Source: Crossaster papposus (Eukaryota > Echinodermata > Asteroidea > Velatida > Solasteridae). Taken from it: a DNA stretch of 64,000 nucleotides. The notes beneath the pieces were generated by a model, which was not told the origin of the DNA, ran no database searches, and was given only the letters and a program-made list of their open reading frames with translations. The translations under genes were made by a program, and so were the position numbers. Each line of letters begins with the position of its first letter. Positions within the stretch are counted from its first letter, which is position 1. The stretch covers positions 1,116,001 through 1,180,000 of the forward strand of contig JBAIAA010000537.1 of the NCBI GenBank assembly GCA_037893245.1. Direction: 5' to 3'. This document shows positions 22,901 to 33,975 of this stretch, piece after piece.

Positions 22901-23242
22901 TTTCCAAATAGGATTGCCTTTACGAGACAATGCTTGCTCTTGATTGGTCGAAAACGTCCACGTCAACAACTTGGTAATTCAACATGTCTGCGCCCATTTT
23001 ATGTCTATTCGATCAACATGATCAAGAAATACGCACAGAAATACCTTTTTAAAACTATCCCGACTTTGTGTAAGTAGCAGCACGCACAACTGGCCACTTC
23101 GCTGTTTTCTTTGAGTCCATCCTTGCCAAGTTGGTCATCATAATAGGCTATTGTGTTGGTGGCGTGTATTGTTTGCATTATGTATAGCATTCGCTTCAGG
23201 CATGTCAGGAGGCTGACAGCGTCTTTTATCAGTTTATTGGCC
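22900..23242. repeat. Foldback repeat, left part, interrupted by the DIRS element
   Basis: Homologous to 9885-10272 of the large foldback. Its continuation resumes at 28043 after the retroelement. The uninterrupted sequence around CCCATTGTG is seen at 10271 and 48871. Confidence 0.8.
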
Positions 23243-23447
23243 AATTCTATTACATAACACTTCGTACAAGTCTTCAGAGGGTTGCATTCCTTTCCACGAA
23301 CCAGGCATGCGGGTCACACGATACATTCAAAGAAAGTATTTAAATGAGATCGAGTACATAGTACCGGGTATATAAGCCTCGGTAGGAAGGAATCGGCATC
23401 TTTTTCTAGTGTGATAGGCATAGCGGTAACATTGCTTAAAAATTGCA

Positions 23448-24617
23448 ATGTTAAACAGTGACTCGTCTGAGAACGACATGGCCTCGCTGCAGCCAGGCCA
23501 AGCCAGGGATGTCGATGCTAGGCTTCAAGCCAATGCAGATAGCATCCAGAAGTTGTTAACTTCTGTAAATGCCGTGCACGAGATGCTGGCATCATTGGTA
23601 AAATCCCATGACTCGTCTGCCGGACGTGCGATGCACGCCGGCCCAAGCACATCAGCTGACAGACATCCTCACCTGGAAGTAACAGCGCAGTACGATGATC
23701 TGTTTGAAGAAGAGCTACTTAGCCAAGAAGGTACGGGCTACGACCCAGCTCAATCTGAATTTGATCTGATCAGTGTACTGGCGGATGACCAAACAACAGC
23801 AGCGAAAGCTGATTTTGATATCCTTCCGAGTACGGATATTTATAATGAAAGCGAGGCCAAAAGACCAGAGGTATTCACTAACCTAGCTGAGAGAGCTGTA
23901 AAGGCAGTAACTCTTCCCATCAAAAAAGAAACCTACACAAATATTGTTGAGAAGTACCATACACCGTCGAATGCGGCAGCCGTGTCGGCGCCGAGAATAG
24001 ACAATGAACTTTGGGGTACTATCCCTGCCTCAGCCAGATCTAAGGACGTTGTCCTACAACAAATACAAAAGCACGTAATAAAAGGTCTTATACCTTTTCT
24101 CGATATTCTATCAGAATTGAGAGACTCTGCAAAATCTGGTCAGCCAATTAACAATGACAAGTTAAAGGAACTTGCGTTGGATGGCATAACCCTTGCAGGG
24201 AACGCTTCGTTTGAACTAAGTATGCGAAGACGCGAGGAACTTAAACAAGTCCTCAATCCCATGTATCGCGGTCTGTGCTCCCGCAGTACTCCAGTCTCTG
24301 AAATGTTGTTTGGTAAGGATCTGAACATTACCATGAAACAAGTAGCTGAAGCCTACAAGGCGGGCAAAAAACTGACTTCAGAGGATAACAAAAAACAGCC
24401 TCCATATCGCCGTTATGTGCCATACAACCAAAGTAGAGGTAGAGGTACACCAGCAAACCGTGTTTTTGCCGATAGAGACAGACGGTATTGGCGTTCTGGT
24501 TCCCGGGGATCAAACACCCCCCAGTATAACCGTGGGCGCTCAGCGTGGCCACAGAAAGCCACCAACAAGCCAGCGACAGCAACACGGCCTACAACTGAAA
24601 AAAACTGGTATGTGTAA
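23448..24617 (+). other. DIRS element: gag-like region
   Basis: A 389-codon frame follows the left terminal repeat. Its N-terminal part is acidic and probably coiled. Its C-terminal part is rich in arginine, tyrosine, asparagine and glycine (RGRGTPANR), compatible with nucleic-acid binding. The position matches ORF1 of DIRS elements; the sequence itself is weakly conserved in this family. Confidence 0.8.
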
Positions 24618-24625
24618 AATCAGAC

Positions 24626-26642
24626 ATGTTGTTTTCTCCCTCGGCAAGTGCCGGGAGACTTAGATTTTATCAGGAGAACTGGTCTCAAATCACTTCAGAT
24701 AGTTGGATTTTGAAAACCATATCAGGCTGTAAGATAGATTTTTTTGCCTGTCCTGTCCAATCTTCACAACCTCCGAAAATTTTATTTTCGGAACTAGAAA
24801 TCCTCACGGTAAATACCGAAATCAATGAACTGCTTCAGAAAGGGGCAATTCGACAAGTGTCGCCGGCTGAATGTCGGTTTGTGTCGAACATTTTTGTGAT
24901 TCCGAAAAAATCGGGTGGATTGAGACCAGTTATCAATTTGAAAGATCTCAATAGATTTGTTTCATATGAGCACTTTAAGATAGAAAATATAAAACTCGTG
25001 AAAAGTATAATTCAACAAAATGATTTTCTCACGTCAATTGACCTGAAAGATGCTTACTTTTCCATTCCTATGTGCGAAAAGGATCACTCTTACCTTTGCT
25101 TCTCATGGGCAGGAAAGTTGTATTACCTGTTTGCCTTTTGGCTTATCTTCAGCCCCACGAATTTTCACCAAGGTGATGAAACCCGTTATTGCAACAGCGA
25201 GAAGTAGAGGCATTCGCCTGGTCATTTATTTAGATGATATTCTAATTATGTCCTCTTCAAAAGAGGAAAGTGTCAGAAGCACACAATTTGTGGTGACACT
25301 TCTTCAGAATTTGGGTTTTGTGATCAATGATGGAAAATCACACATGACCCCAAACACCGAAATGACATACTTGGGTTTCATAATTAACTCGAATTCATTA
25401 ACAATCCATGTACCTGAAGCTAAGGTAGAAAAAATCAAGTCGGAATGTCAACAGTTGATTTCAAAGAAAAATGTCACCATCCGTCAATTTGCCAGGTGCA
25501 TTGGCCTTATTATCTCAACTTTTGAGGCTTTTCCTCGAGGTAAATTACATTACCGACAAATGGAAGTTGCCAAAGTAAAGGCACTTCAACACCAATTTGG
25601 CAATTTCGATGCAAACATTGCGATCGATTCATGTGTTGAAGAAATTCATTGGTGGTTATCGTTTCCTAAATTGGATGTGAAATGTGACATAAAATCACCA
25701 CCTGTCGATATAATTATCTCCACAGATGCCAGTAAACTGGGATGGGGAGCGGTCTGTGAAACAGACAACTCATTTGCACAGGGTAAGTGGTCAGATTCTT
25801 ATAAGGATCTTCACATAAACACCTTGGAGCTCATAGCTGTACAGAAAGCTTTACTTATTTTGTGTTCCAACTTACGATATACCCATGTCCTCATCAGGTC
25901 AGATAACAGCACGGCTGTGTCTTACATCTCAAAGATGGGAGGAAGTATTGTTGCATTAAATCAGATTACAACCACAATTTATAAATGGTGTTTGCAGAAG
26001 AACATTTACCTGTCTGCAACGCATATTGCTGGTAAACTAAATGTCACTGCTGATTCTCTTTCCAGAAAAGAGTCGAACAAAGAATTGAGCCTCAAAGGTG
26101 TAATCTTTGACGATATTGTACAGAAAACGTTCTGCCCTAATGTCGACCTCTTTGCGTCATGTGAAAATCGTAAAGTTAACTGTTACGTTTCATGGAAAAA
26201 AGATCCAAACGCTTGGGCAATTGATGCCTTTACAATCTCTTGGTCAAATGTATCTCCTTACATTTTCCCTCCATTTTGTTTGCTGCCTAGAATCCTGGAC
26301 AAAATTGCCAGGGACAAGACAGACAGGTGCCTAGTAATCGCCCCATTGTGGCCAGCTCAAGCCTGGTTCCCTCAGCTCCTGCTGATGTGTGTAGCCAAAC
26401 CAATTCAACTACCATGGTCAGTTCTCAACCAACCTCAGCAAGCCCACATCCCAAACCTCAAACTAGCCGCTTGGACCATCTCAGGCAACGGTGGCAAACA
26501 GAGGGACTATCGAATGAAGCTTCCCAGCTCGTCTCAAACTCCTGGGGACAGGGGACAGAAAAACAGTACGAATCTGCCTGGAAATGCTGGACTAGCTGGT
26601 GCAGTGGAAGGGAAATCGATCCAATTGCGCCCTCTATATTAG
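24626..26642 (+). other. DIRS element: reverse transcriptase and RNase H region
   Basis: Reverse transcriptase motifs are evident, including SGGLRPVINLKDLN, FLTSIDLKDAYFSIP and the active-site YLDD near 25230. RNase H follows with STDASKLGWGAV near 25720, RSDNSTAV, and ADSLSR near 26050. The order and spacing fit the RT-RNase H polyprotein of DIRS elements. Confidence 0.9.
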
Positions 26643-27455
26643 CTATTGCTAACTTTCTAGCATATGAACATTCCAAAGGAAAATCCTACTCAACCTTAAA
26701 TCTATACAGGTCGGCTTTGTCAACAACCCTCCCATTGACAGGAGGACATCCAGTAGGGCAACACCCTCTTATCGTTCGGTTACTTCGAGGTATTTTTAAT
26801 ACTACACCGCCAAAACCGAAATATTCAAAAATGTGGGGAAAAAAAAGTGTCCACACTCTTAGATCATATTTTAGCCTTACCAGACAACAAAGATCTTTCG
26901 TTACTTAGCCTCAGTGAGAAATTGTTGGCTTTATTGGCTCTTGTGTCGGCTCAGCGAACTCAGACGCTCGCCGCCTTAGACATACGTTATTTTGATTTTT
27001 CCATTAATATCTGTCAGATTGTTATAATGAAACTGCTCAAGACTAATCGTCCTGCAAAAGGTATTAGTAATAATAAGATATGCCTGAAAGAATTTGAAGG
27101 TAATCATAAGTTATGTGTTCTTTTAACCCTGAGAGACTATCTCAGTCGCACAGAAAAGCTTCGAGACTCTTGCACTGAACTTTTCGTTTCCACAAGAAAA
27201 CCTCATAAAAAGGTGACGACTGGAACATTAGCCAGATGGATGGAAAACATACTCCGAGCTGCAGGTATAGATACAGATATCTATACCGCACATAGTTTTC
27301 GAAGTGCATCGACCTCAACTGCTCTCGCACATGGTGTATCTCTACAGGACATACTCAGCACAGCAGACTGGGCAAGTGCCAGAACCTTTGAGAGATTTTA
27401 CAAAAAGCCACTACAAGAACCAACCTTTGCAAACGCAGTTCTAGACGCCAGCTAG
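26327..27455 (+). other. DIRS element: tyrosine recombinase region
   Basis: The region holds a SAM-like N-terminal part (WKCWTSWCSGREIDPIAP) and a catalytic part with YTAHSFRSASTSTALAHG and FERFYKKP. These carry the H-x-x-R and the C-terminal tyrosine of the integrase family. It overlaps the end of the RNase H region, as is usual in DIRS elements. This enzyme takes the place of the DDE integrase of LTR elements. Confidence 0.88.
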
Positions 27456-28042
27456 AAATTTGAATATCAATGGTATTATGTCCAATGATGATGTGTGTCT
27501 CATAGTGATAATATTGTCCCGCTGCACATTATTTATAATGATGCGAATATGAGTAATGAATTAAATCAGTTGATTTATTCCTTCAATTCGGTTGATCCTC
27601 ACTTTTTTGTTGTGTGAGCTTTGAACATAATGCAACCCTCTGAAGACTTGTACGAAGTGTTATGTAATAGAATTCTAAAATTATGTGAATAACAATGAAA
27701 TATAATTTGAATTCTATAAATAATAATGAAGTACAAGTTGAAGAGGGTTCCCACCCTATTTATTAATGTATATAAAACAGTATGAAAAGAAAAATCCCAC
27801 CTCTCTCTTTCTCCCAAAAAAGTTCGGCTAAATTTGTCTTTGAAAAGATGCCGATTCCTTCCTACCGAGGCTTATATACCCGGTACTATGTACTCGATCT
27901 CATTTAAATACTTTCTTTGAATGTATTGTGTGACCCGCATGCCTGGTTCGTGGAAAGGAATGCAACCCTCTTCAACTTGTACTTCATTATTATTTATAGA
28001 ATTCAAATTATATTTCATTGTTATTCACATAATTTTAGAATT

Positions 28043-28290
28043 ATGGTGTGTGCCATCGATCGCTTTGTGAACAATGCAGTATTACTGTGCCATTTTTGCA
28101 GCGGATGTAGAATTTATAGTCGCTGTCAGAATGGTTTGTCGCTATCGACAAAAGTCCAGGAAAAAATATGTTTATATAACTTCCATTAACAATTATCTGG
28201 TCGGCCATGTGTTTTTTTTTAATAAAAAATGCATTGAAAAAACATGGCCGCTCAAAACCCACGAATTTGCTCAAAATGGTTAGGACTAAA
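28043..28290. repeat. Foldback repeat, continuation after the DIRS element
   Basis: Matches 10272-10400 and then the inner hairpin around 11160-11215 (GGCCATGT and its complement). It aligns directly with 48872-48990 and 55795-56080. Confidence 0.75.
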
Positions 28291-28439
28291 TTAACAAGTC
28301 AATTATTTTTATGACTCGAGTCATTAGATCAAAAACGTCGAGACGAGTTGAGTCACAGTGTGTAGTGAGTCAAGTCATGTAATTAGTTCGAGTCACAGAT
28401 ATTTGAACAATACACAATAAGCTAACACATTACAGAAAC

Positions 28440-29745
28440 ACAAACTGGAAGTCCACGACAGGGTGTATGTTTGTTGTATCATTAGAACTGATGTCCGTAT
28501 ACAGCGGACTACAGCGACCTGTCATGTTCCGACGGGTTTTCTAATGGCCAACCAGTATTACCCGTCCTGTACCCCCATCAGAAACGGCACCAACCCAACC
28601 TCAATCAACGACGACCGCCAGTATCCCAGACCAGAGCACCCGACACTTTTTCGAGGCCAGATGAGTGAAACCGACATTCGAAAATGGTCAGGGAGCTGCT
28701 CAACCCACAAGGCAAGGTTCTAAAATAGACATAACAGATGGCATTATCAAAGTTCCGGGGTTTCTCATTCTTCCATCTTAATTTGAGAAGCCTCATAAAC
28801 AAATTTGACCCTTTTAAGATTGTAATGTCTTTAGAAATCCATTCGACATCATCTGCTTAAACGAAACTTTTTGCGACGCCTCAATCTCTGATGATGAGAT
28901 AACCCTATCAAATTATTATATTGTCAGAAAAAACAGGAACCGACATGGTGGCGGGGTTGCAATTTACATTTGAGACACCCTAATGTTCTCTCGTCGTGAA
29001 GATTTCGAAATAGATGATGTCGAGGGTATATGAGTTGAAATTAAGTGTAAACAAAGACAGCCTGTGCTTATCAGTTCTATTGAATAGGCCTCCTTCAAGC
29101 TCTGTCGAATTTATGGGAACACTGAGTGATATCCTTAACCAGTTCGCGCCGGATGACGTATATAAACGCAAAAATTTCCCCAAATTCAAAACGGATGACG
29201 CATAAACACGCCAAGTTCAAGTTCGGAAATGTATATCAGCAGCGCGCAAGGCCGGAAATGCGTGGGTGTGCTTCCCGGCACTATCAGCCTGAACCCGCTT
29301 CGGATCGAGTTTCGTTAAAAATAATCCCGCCCGTCGGCTCGGCGATGTTAAAATAATCCCGGCGCGAACTGGTAAGGCCTCGTGTGAATGTAAAGAAATT
29401 ATTACAACTGGGGACTTTATTTGTGATGTTTCAGAGGAACGCGATAGTATGCAATCAAATCTAATTATTTCTTGTTTTAGTTTGTTCCAAATGGCGCAAC
29501 TCATACATGACCCAACACGTGTCATTGAATCCATTCAAACTACCATCGATCTAATTTTCCCCACCCAGAGCTCATAAAGGACTGGTGTGTAATTACCAGT
29601 CCTAATCAGTGATCATTATCTTGTTCATGGGCTACACAGTTGGAAAACAGCAAAAATGAAAGGTCGTTCAATACATTTTCGATGTCTAAAACATATAGAC
29701 AGTGATGCATTTACGGACGATCTCCGTAATGTACCATGGCAATAA
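28440..29745 (+). pseudogene. LINE fragment: APE-type endonuclease region
   Basis: Reads N-x-R-S-L-I-N-K-F, then CLNETFCDASISDDEI and RNRHGGGVAIYI, then SSSVEFMGTLSDILNQ, and after a small insertion the C-terminal endonuclease signature (QLIHDPTRVIES, TTIDLIFP, SDHYLVHG). The final piece (HIDSDAFTDDLRNVPW) is the endonuclease-RT linker. This order is that of ORF2 in Jockey/CR1-like LINEs. Damage seen: a 2-nt insertion near 28829 relative to the copy at 56.5 kb, a TGA after VAIYI, further frame changes, and a MITE inserted at 29139-29372. The upstream 28460-28720 stretch recurs at 56092-56330 and may be an ORF2 N-terminal extension or ORF1 remnant. Confidence 0.82.
29139..29372. mobile_element. 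Small TWA-target MITE inside the LINE
   Basis: 234 bp with tips CCAGTTCGCGCCGG and its complement, flanked by TAA at 29136-29138 and 29373-29375. It interrupts the LINE endonuclease after DILNQ. A partial copy (CCGGCGCGAACTGG) lies at 63608-63621. Confidence 0.8.
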
Positions 29746-30059
29746 TGTTTTGGGTTGTTACACTTTAAAAAACAAAGTGCTAATTTAGCTCTTGAAGATC
29801 TAAAAAGTTGCACTTCTAAGTGCTTGTATAGTGACTGCACGCGCTGTGCTGATTCAGCACCTTCATGAGTGCTACAACAACAGCACTCAAAAAGAGCTAC
29901 TCACTAGAGCTAATGTGCTTCAGGAAGCACGGATATCAGCCTAAATAGTCTTTTGTAAGGCTTGTGTGAACCGCCTCGCACTAACCACTTGGTGATGACT
30001 ACCACTCCCAAATTTCAAAAGTATCTAACCAAGTTTGACTGAAATCGGCTAAAGAATAT
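29746..30059. other. Non-coding spacer with short GTGCT/AGCAC inverted words
   Basis: No gene. Several GTGCT and AGCAC words occur in both orientations between 29790 and 29935, which may be a small foldback remnant. Confidence 0.35.
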
Positions 30060-31135
30060 AGAAGAAAATACATTTGATATGCTTCAATATAATGACCTCT
30101 ACTGACCATTAGTTGACCAGTGGCCAAATTAATTAGATCAAGGCTGTGGGAGAAGCATTTCGTTATTTTGACAAATAATGACCCCTACTGACCATTAGGT
30201 GACCACTGGTCAAATTCTGTGAACAACTTTTACGAGTTAATTAGATCAAGGCTGTGGGAGAATCATTTCGTTATTTTGAAAAGAAAATTACCCCTACTGA
30301 CCATTAGGTGACCAATGGCCAAATTAATTAAACCAAGACTGTGGGAGAAGAAGCATTTCGTAATTTTGAAGAAAATGACCCCTGCTGACCATTAGGTGAC
30401 CACTGGCCAAATTCTTTGAACAACTTTTACGAGTTAATTAAATCAAGGCTGTGGGAGAAGCATTTCGTTATTTTGAAAGGAAAATTACCCCTACTGACCA
30501 TTAGGTGACCAATGGTCAAATTCTGACCCTACTGACCATTATGTGACCATTGGCCAAATTAATTGGACCAAGGCTGTGGGAGAATCATTTCGTTATTTTG
30601 AAAAGAAAATTACCCCTACTGACCATTAGGTGACCAATGGCCAAATGTTGACCCCCACTGACCATTAGGTGACCATTGGCCAAATTAATTGGACCAAGAC
30701 TGTGGGAGAAGAAGCATTTCGTAATTTTAAAGAAAATGACCCCTGCTGACCATTAGGTGACCATTGGCCAAATTATCGGTGAACACCCTATATGAGGCTT
30801 GGTCCAGAGATATAACTGACCAAGTTTGACATGAATTGGATCAAAACTTTGGGAGAAGCAGCATTTCCTAATTTTGAAGAAAATGACCCCTACTGACCAT
30901 CTGGTGACCACTGGCCAAATTCTGTGAACAACTTTTATGAGGCATGGTCCAGAGATGTAACTGTCCAAGTTTGACAATAATTGGACCAAGACTGTGGAAG
31001 AAGTAGCATTTTGTAGTTTTAAAGAAAATTACCACTAGTGACCACTAGGTGACGTTTGACCACACCTGCTGATCACTACAGATAGAACTCGGGTCAAGGA
31101 AGATCCTGTCCAAATTTGGTTGAAATCGGTCAAAG
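30060..31135 (+). repeat. Minisatellite of about 100-130-bp units
   Basis: About eight imperfect copies contain CCCTACTGACCATTAGGTGA and CTGTGGGAGAAGCATTTCG. Spacing varies from about 97 to 147 bases because some units carry an extra TTCTGTGAACAACTTTTA segment. The last units (30780-31135) are more diverged and carry CCAAGTTTGA-type words. No coding role is apparent. Confidence 0.85.
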
Positions 31136-31834
31136 AATTTGGCAGATATTGAATTTGGCAGATTTTTTTGTGAGCGTTTGCCCGAAGAAAGAAAGAAAGG
31201 CGACGAATATATCAGCCTACTTCGCACGGCTGATATAATAACACACTTTAGGTGCAATGAGCTGATTCAATATGTGCACTTGCAGGGAGCTAAAATAAAC
31301 ACTATAGGTGCCACTTTTCTATAATTCCAAAACACAACAGTTCAATCAATGAAGCATGATGTTGGGTTTTTTTCTCTCGCAAATTTTATTTTATTCCATC
31401 CAGAATGTGGCATCAAAGCACGAAGTGTAGACACTTAAATTGTCAATATATTATTCAAATTAAGTACCAAACTTTTAACTAAGTTTCCCCCCGAAAATAC
31501 TGATTTTACACTCATTTTGCGGTGCAGAATAAATGTGGTTATAGAAACCTAAAAACAGTCAAGATTTCCATGTACATGTACATTTGTAAACAAAATTTAC
31601 TTTTCTAAATTAAGCAGGAAACCAGTCACATACAAATGGAAAATTACAGGGAAAGAATTAAAAAATAATTAACCAGGTGAAACAACTTCATTTATCCAAA
31701 ATCATATTCATTAGTAATGAGTCATTCTTTTAATTAATTATTTAATGGATAATAAGGTTTTACCAATAAAATAAAAGAACAGGTGTCTCCTAAAAACTAA
31801 ATCCACACTCCAAAAGTGTAATTGGTCCAATGTT
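31136..31834. other. AT-rich spacer
   Basis: I see no gene, repeat with clear boundaries or RNA here, only AT-rich sequence and short open frames without recognisable content. Confidence 0.5.
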
Positions 31835-31846
31835 TCAAGGTTTAGA

Positions 31847-32143
31847 GTGAGTGAGTGAGTGAGTGAGTGAGTATTTAGGGTTTAACGCCGTACCAGCATC
31901 AATGGCCATATTCACGGCGGGAACAAATTTCATTCAACAATTTTGTATTTCATTTAACAATTAATGTGAAGAAGTTACAGTTTTAGAGGTGGGAGGAAAA
32001 CCCCAGAAGAATATCCTGGGGAAAAACCCACGGAGTCAGGCAGGGACTGAAAACCCAATCCACATATTGGCCCAGGCCGGATTCGAACCCGGGTCATAGT
32101 GGTGGAAGGCGAGGAAAGAACCGCTACACCAACCCGACTCCCC
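31847..32143 (-). mobile_element. tRNA-derived SINE with 12-bp target duplication
   Basis: On the minus strand the element starts with a tRNA-like head: box A TGGTGTAGCGGT and a perfect box B GGTTCGAATCC. The body contains GGGTTTTTCCCC and GGTTTTCCTCCCAC, the end contains GGCGTTAAACCCTAAATA, and the tail is a (TCAC)n run, seen as GTGA repeats on the plus strand. The duplication TCAAGGTTTAGA is at 31835-31846 and 32144-32155. Complete structure and perfect duplication point to a fairly recent LINE-driven insertion. Confidence 0.9.
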
Positions 32144-32155
32144 TCAAGGTTTAGA

Positions 32156-32722
32156 CTATTCTCCTTAGTAATTTTTGTCCTTATACAGTGACACCAGAAA
32201 TTTAACTTTAAATATTTTAACCAGTGTGATTTGCATCCAAAATTGCATTCTTCAATAATTTTTTATCAGAAATTACTTGTCAGCACTGAATAACACATTT
32301 GGCTTATCTAATTGTATGTGTTTATAGCCCAGGTTAGACTTCTTCACAATTTTAGCAAATGTATGCTTTGGAAAGGAACATTTATACCGTTTGCAATGAA
32401 GGAGTCCAGCTTATACCTGGCGTTGTTTGGTCACGATTTTAGGGCAAATTATTTACTGTGCCTTAAGTGTCATGGCAACTTCAGTTACTCGAGGTGGCAG
32501 CTTTCCTGTGTATTTGAGGCCATATACCTCAGACTTCAGGTAGATGAAGAAGTTCGTCAGGAATGTTGAGTACTAAAGGTTGAACACGTAGGATCTGCTT
32601 TACCAGTGATCTAGAGCCGAATGCAAGAAGGGCAGGCTGCTTTGTGGATTTATTCTTCAATGCACCCCGGATGGAGTGAACTGTCGACTTTTTAAGAAAA
32701 ATAGAAAAAAAACCAGAAGTTT
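32156..32722. other. AT-rich spacer
   Basis: No recognisable gene. An 85-codon open frame at 32312-32569 lacks any motif I know and is not supported by context. Confidence 0.45.
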
Positions 32723-32736
32723 GTTAATCATTACAA

Positions 32737-32843
32737 AATGATTAACACATGGCATGGGTGGTTTGTGTGTAAAGCGCTTGCCTCTCACCAATGTGGCCCG
32801 GGTTTGATTCCCGGCCCGGACCATATGTAAAAAACAGATTTTG
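32737..32843 (+). mobile_element. Minimal tRNA-like retroposon with 14-bp target duplication
   Basis: About 107 bases consist almost only of a tRNA-like head (GGGTGGTTTGTGTGTAAAGC, then CTTGCCTCTCACC and box B GGGTTTGATTCCCGG) and a short tail. The duplication GTTAATCATTACAA is at 32723-32736 and 32844-32857. The box A region is degenerate and the acceptor stem is not paired convincingly, so I do not call it a tRNA gene. Confidence 0.8.
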
Positions 32844-32857
32844 GTTAATCATTACAA

Positions 32858-33960
32858 TAAAAAAATACATTTTAATAATTATTTATACATCACCAAAACT
32901 GACCTTAACACTTATAATAAGATAGCTGGGAGTTGACAACTTCAAGGGTGTGCCATGCTCTTCCTCATATTATCACCATGCATGATTGATACATGTACCT
33001 CTAACTGCACCTATCATATTTCAGTTAACATGTCATTGTCACAATCAATTACTGGAGGGGGGGGGGGGGTATATTGCAAAACATCAAATCTTAAGACTAT
33101 AATCATGTTGACTTGTTTTGCCTGGTTCCTTTCTTGTCTGTCAGTTACTCTTACTATCAGCAGTCATTGCTGTAATCCTTTCATTGCATATCAGCGATTT
33201 AAATTTTAAAAAGGGTTGGGACCTACCTCATAATCACAAGCTGCTTGTCTACATCTTGATGCTGAGAGACATGACCTTCTGTCTTTGTGTTGTATACGAT
33301 AGCAACCATGGCAACAACTAATCCATGAAGCCGTAGAGTGACGGCCGTGTGTTCTACAAATATAAGTTAATCATGTATTACAATAGTACTCCATTTGCAA
33401 GAAATATTGTTTGTTGGCAAATATAAAGAAAAAAACAGTCGTTAGGCCTATTCTAGATCGATAAATAAGTCGCAACACTCGACGTTGACGTGCATCACCG
33501 TGACACGGCCATGACGACAGTAATTGCACGTCAGATTTGTTAGTGTATTATTATTAAATCATCTTCAACAAAGCTACTCAAATGTTAACTAGGTCCATGT
33601 ATTATTAATATCATCTCAATGAACAATTGCCACATTTTTATTTGCTTACCTTTTTCGCTTCCGAAGGATGGGTCCCTTTGTCAGCAGACACCACCACATG
33701 TACGATGACAACAGACATGTAAACGCAAACAAGCCCAGACTTGTCGAAACAATCACATGACGCAATAGACCAATCAAAATAGTTTTGCTTGCCAGCACCA
33801 GCACTTAATTGTTTGCACATTTGGCTCCAGTGGTGCTGGTTTATGCACGTGAAGGGCCGGTCATTGCGTAGCACTCACTTTTTAGCACTTTGTTTTCTTA
33901 GAGGTTTTATGTTGATAATGCGTGGTGTATGATCGTAGTCTTTGCAGTCTGTAAAATATT
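32858..33960. other. Non-coding spacer with a G-run
   Basis: AT-rich sequence without a recognisable gene; a run of about 14 G lies at 33055-33069. The open frame at 33638-33874 (minus) shows no known motif. Confidence 0.45.
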
Positions 33961-33975
33961 GGCGGCACCATATCG

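Larger units (their letters stand above)
23243..28042 (+). mobile_element. DIRS-family (tyrosine-recombinase) retroelement, nearly whole
   Basis: Structure is textbook DIRS-1. Inverted terminal repeats of 128 bases lie at 23277-23404 and 27843-27970 and differ at about one position. Short unique end pieces lie outside them. An internal complementary region at about 27629-27755 is the reverse complement of the two ends joined. Parts in order are a gag-like frame, reverse transcriptase, RNase H and a tyrosine recombinase. There is no target duplication, as expected for integration of a circular intermediate. The element sits inside the foldback repeat, whose empty counterparts are at 10271 and 48871. 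It looks close to whole with about two breaks in its coding part. Near-identical terminal repeats imply a young insertion. Confidence 0.95.
9690..29000. repeat. Segmental duplication block B, copy 1
   Basis: Discontinuous homology, in the same order, to 48690-56650: foldback repeat, GTTTCACACTA MITE, the 16523-18290 stretch, SINE, receptor module, the 22545 stretch and the LINE fragment. Large pieces (13.3-16.5 kb and the DIRS element) are present only here. Confidence 0.75.

Noticed and set aside
32750-32825. Functional tRNA gene
   Set aside because: The acceptor stem does not pair, box A is degenerate, and 14-bp duplications show it was retroposed.
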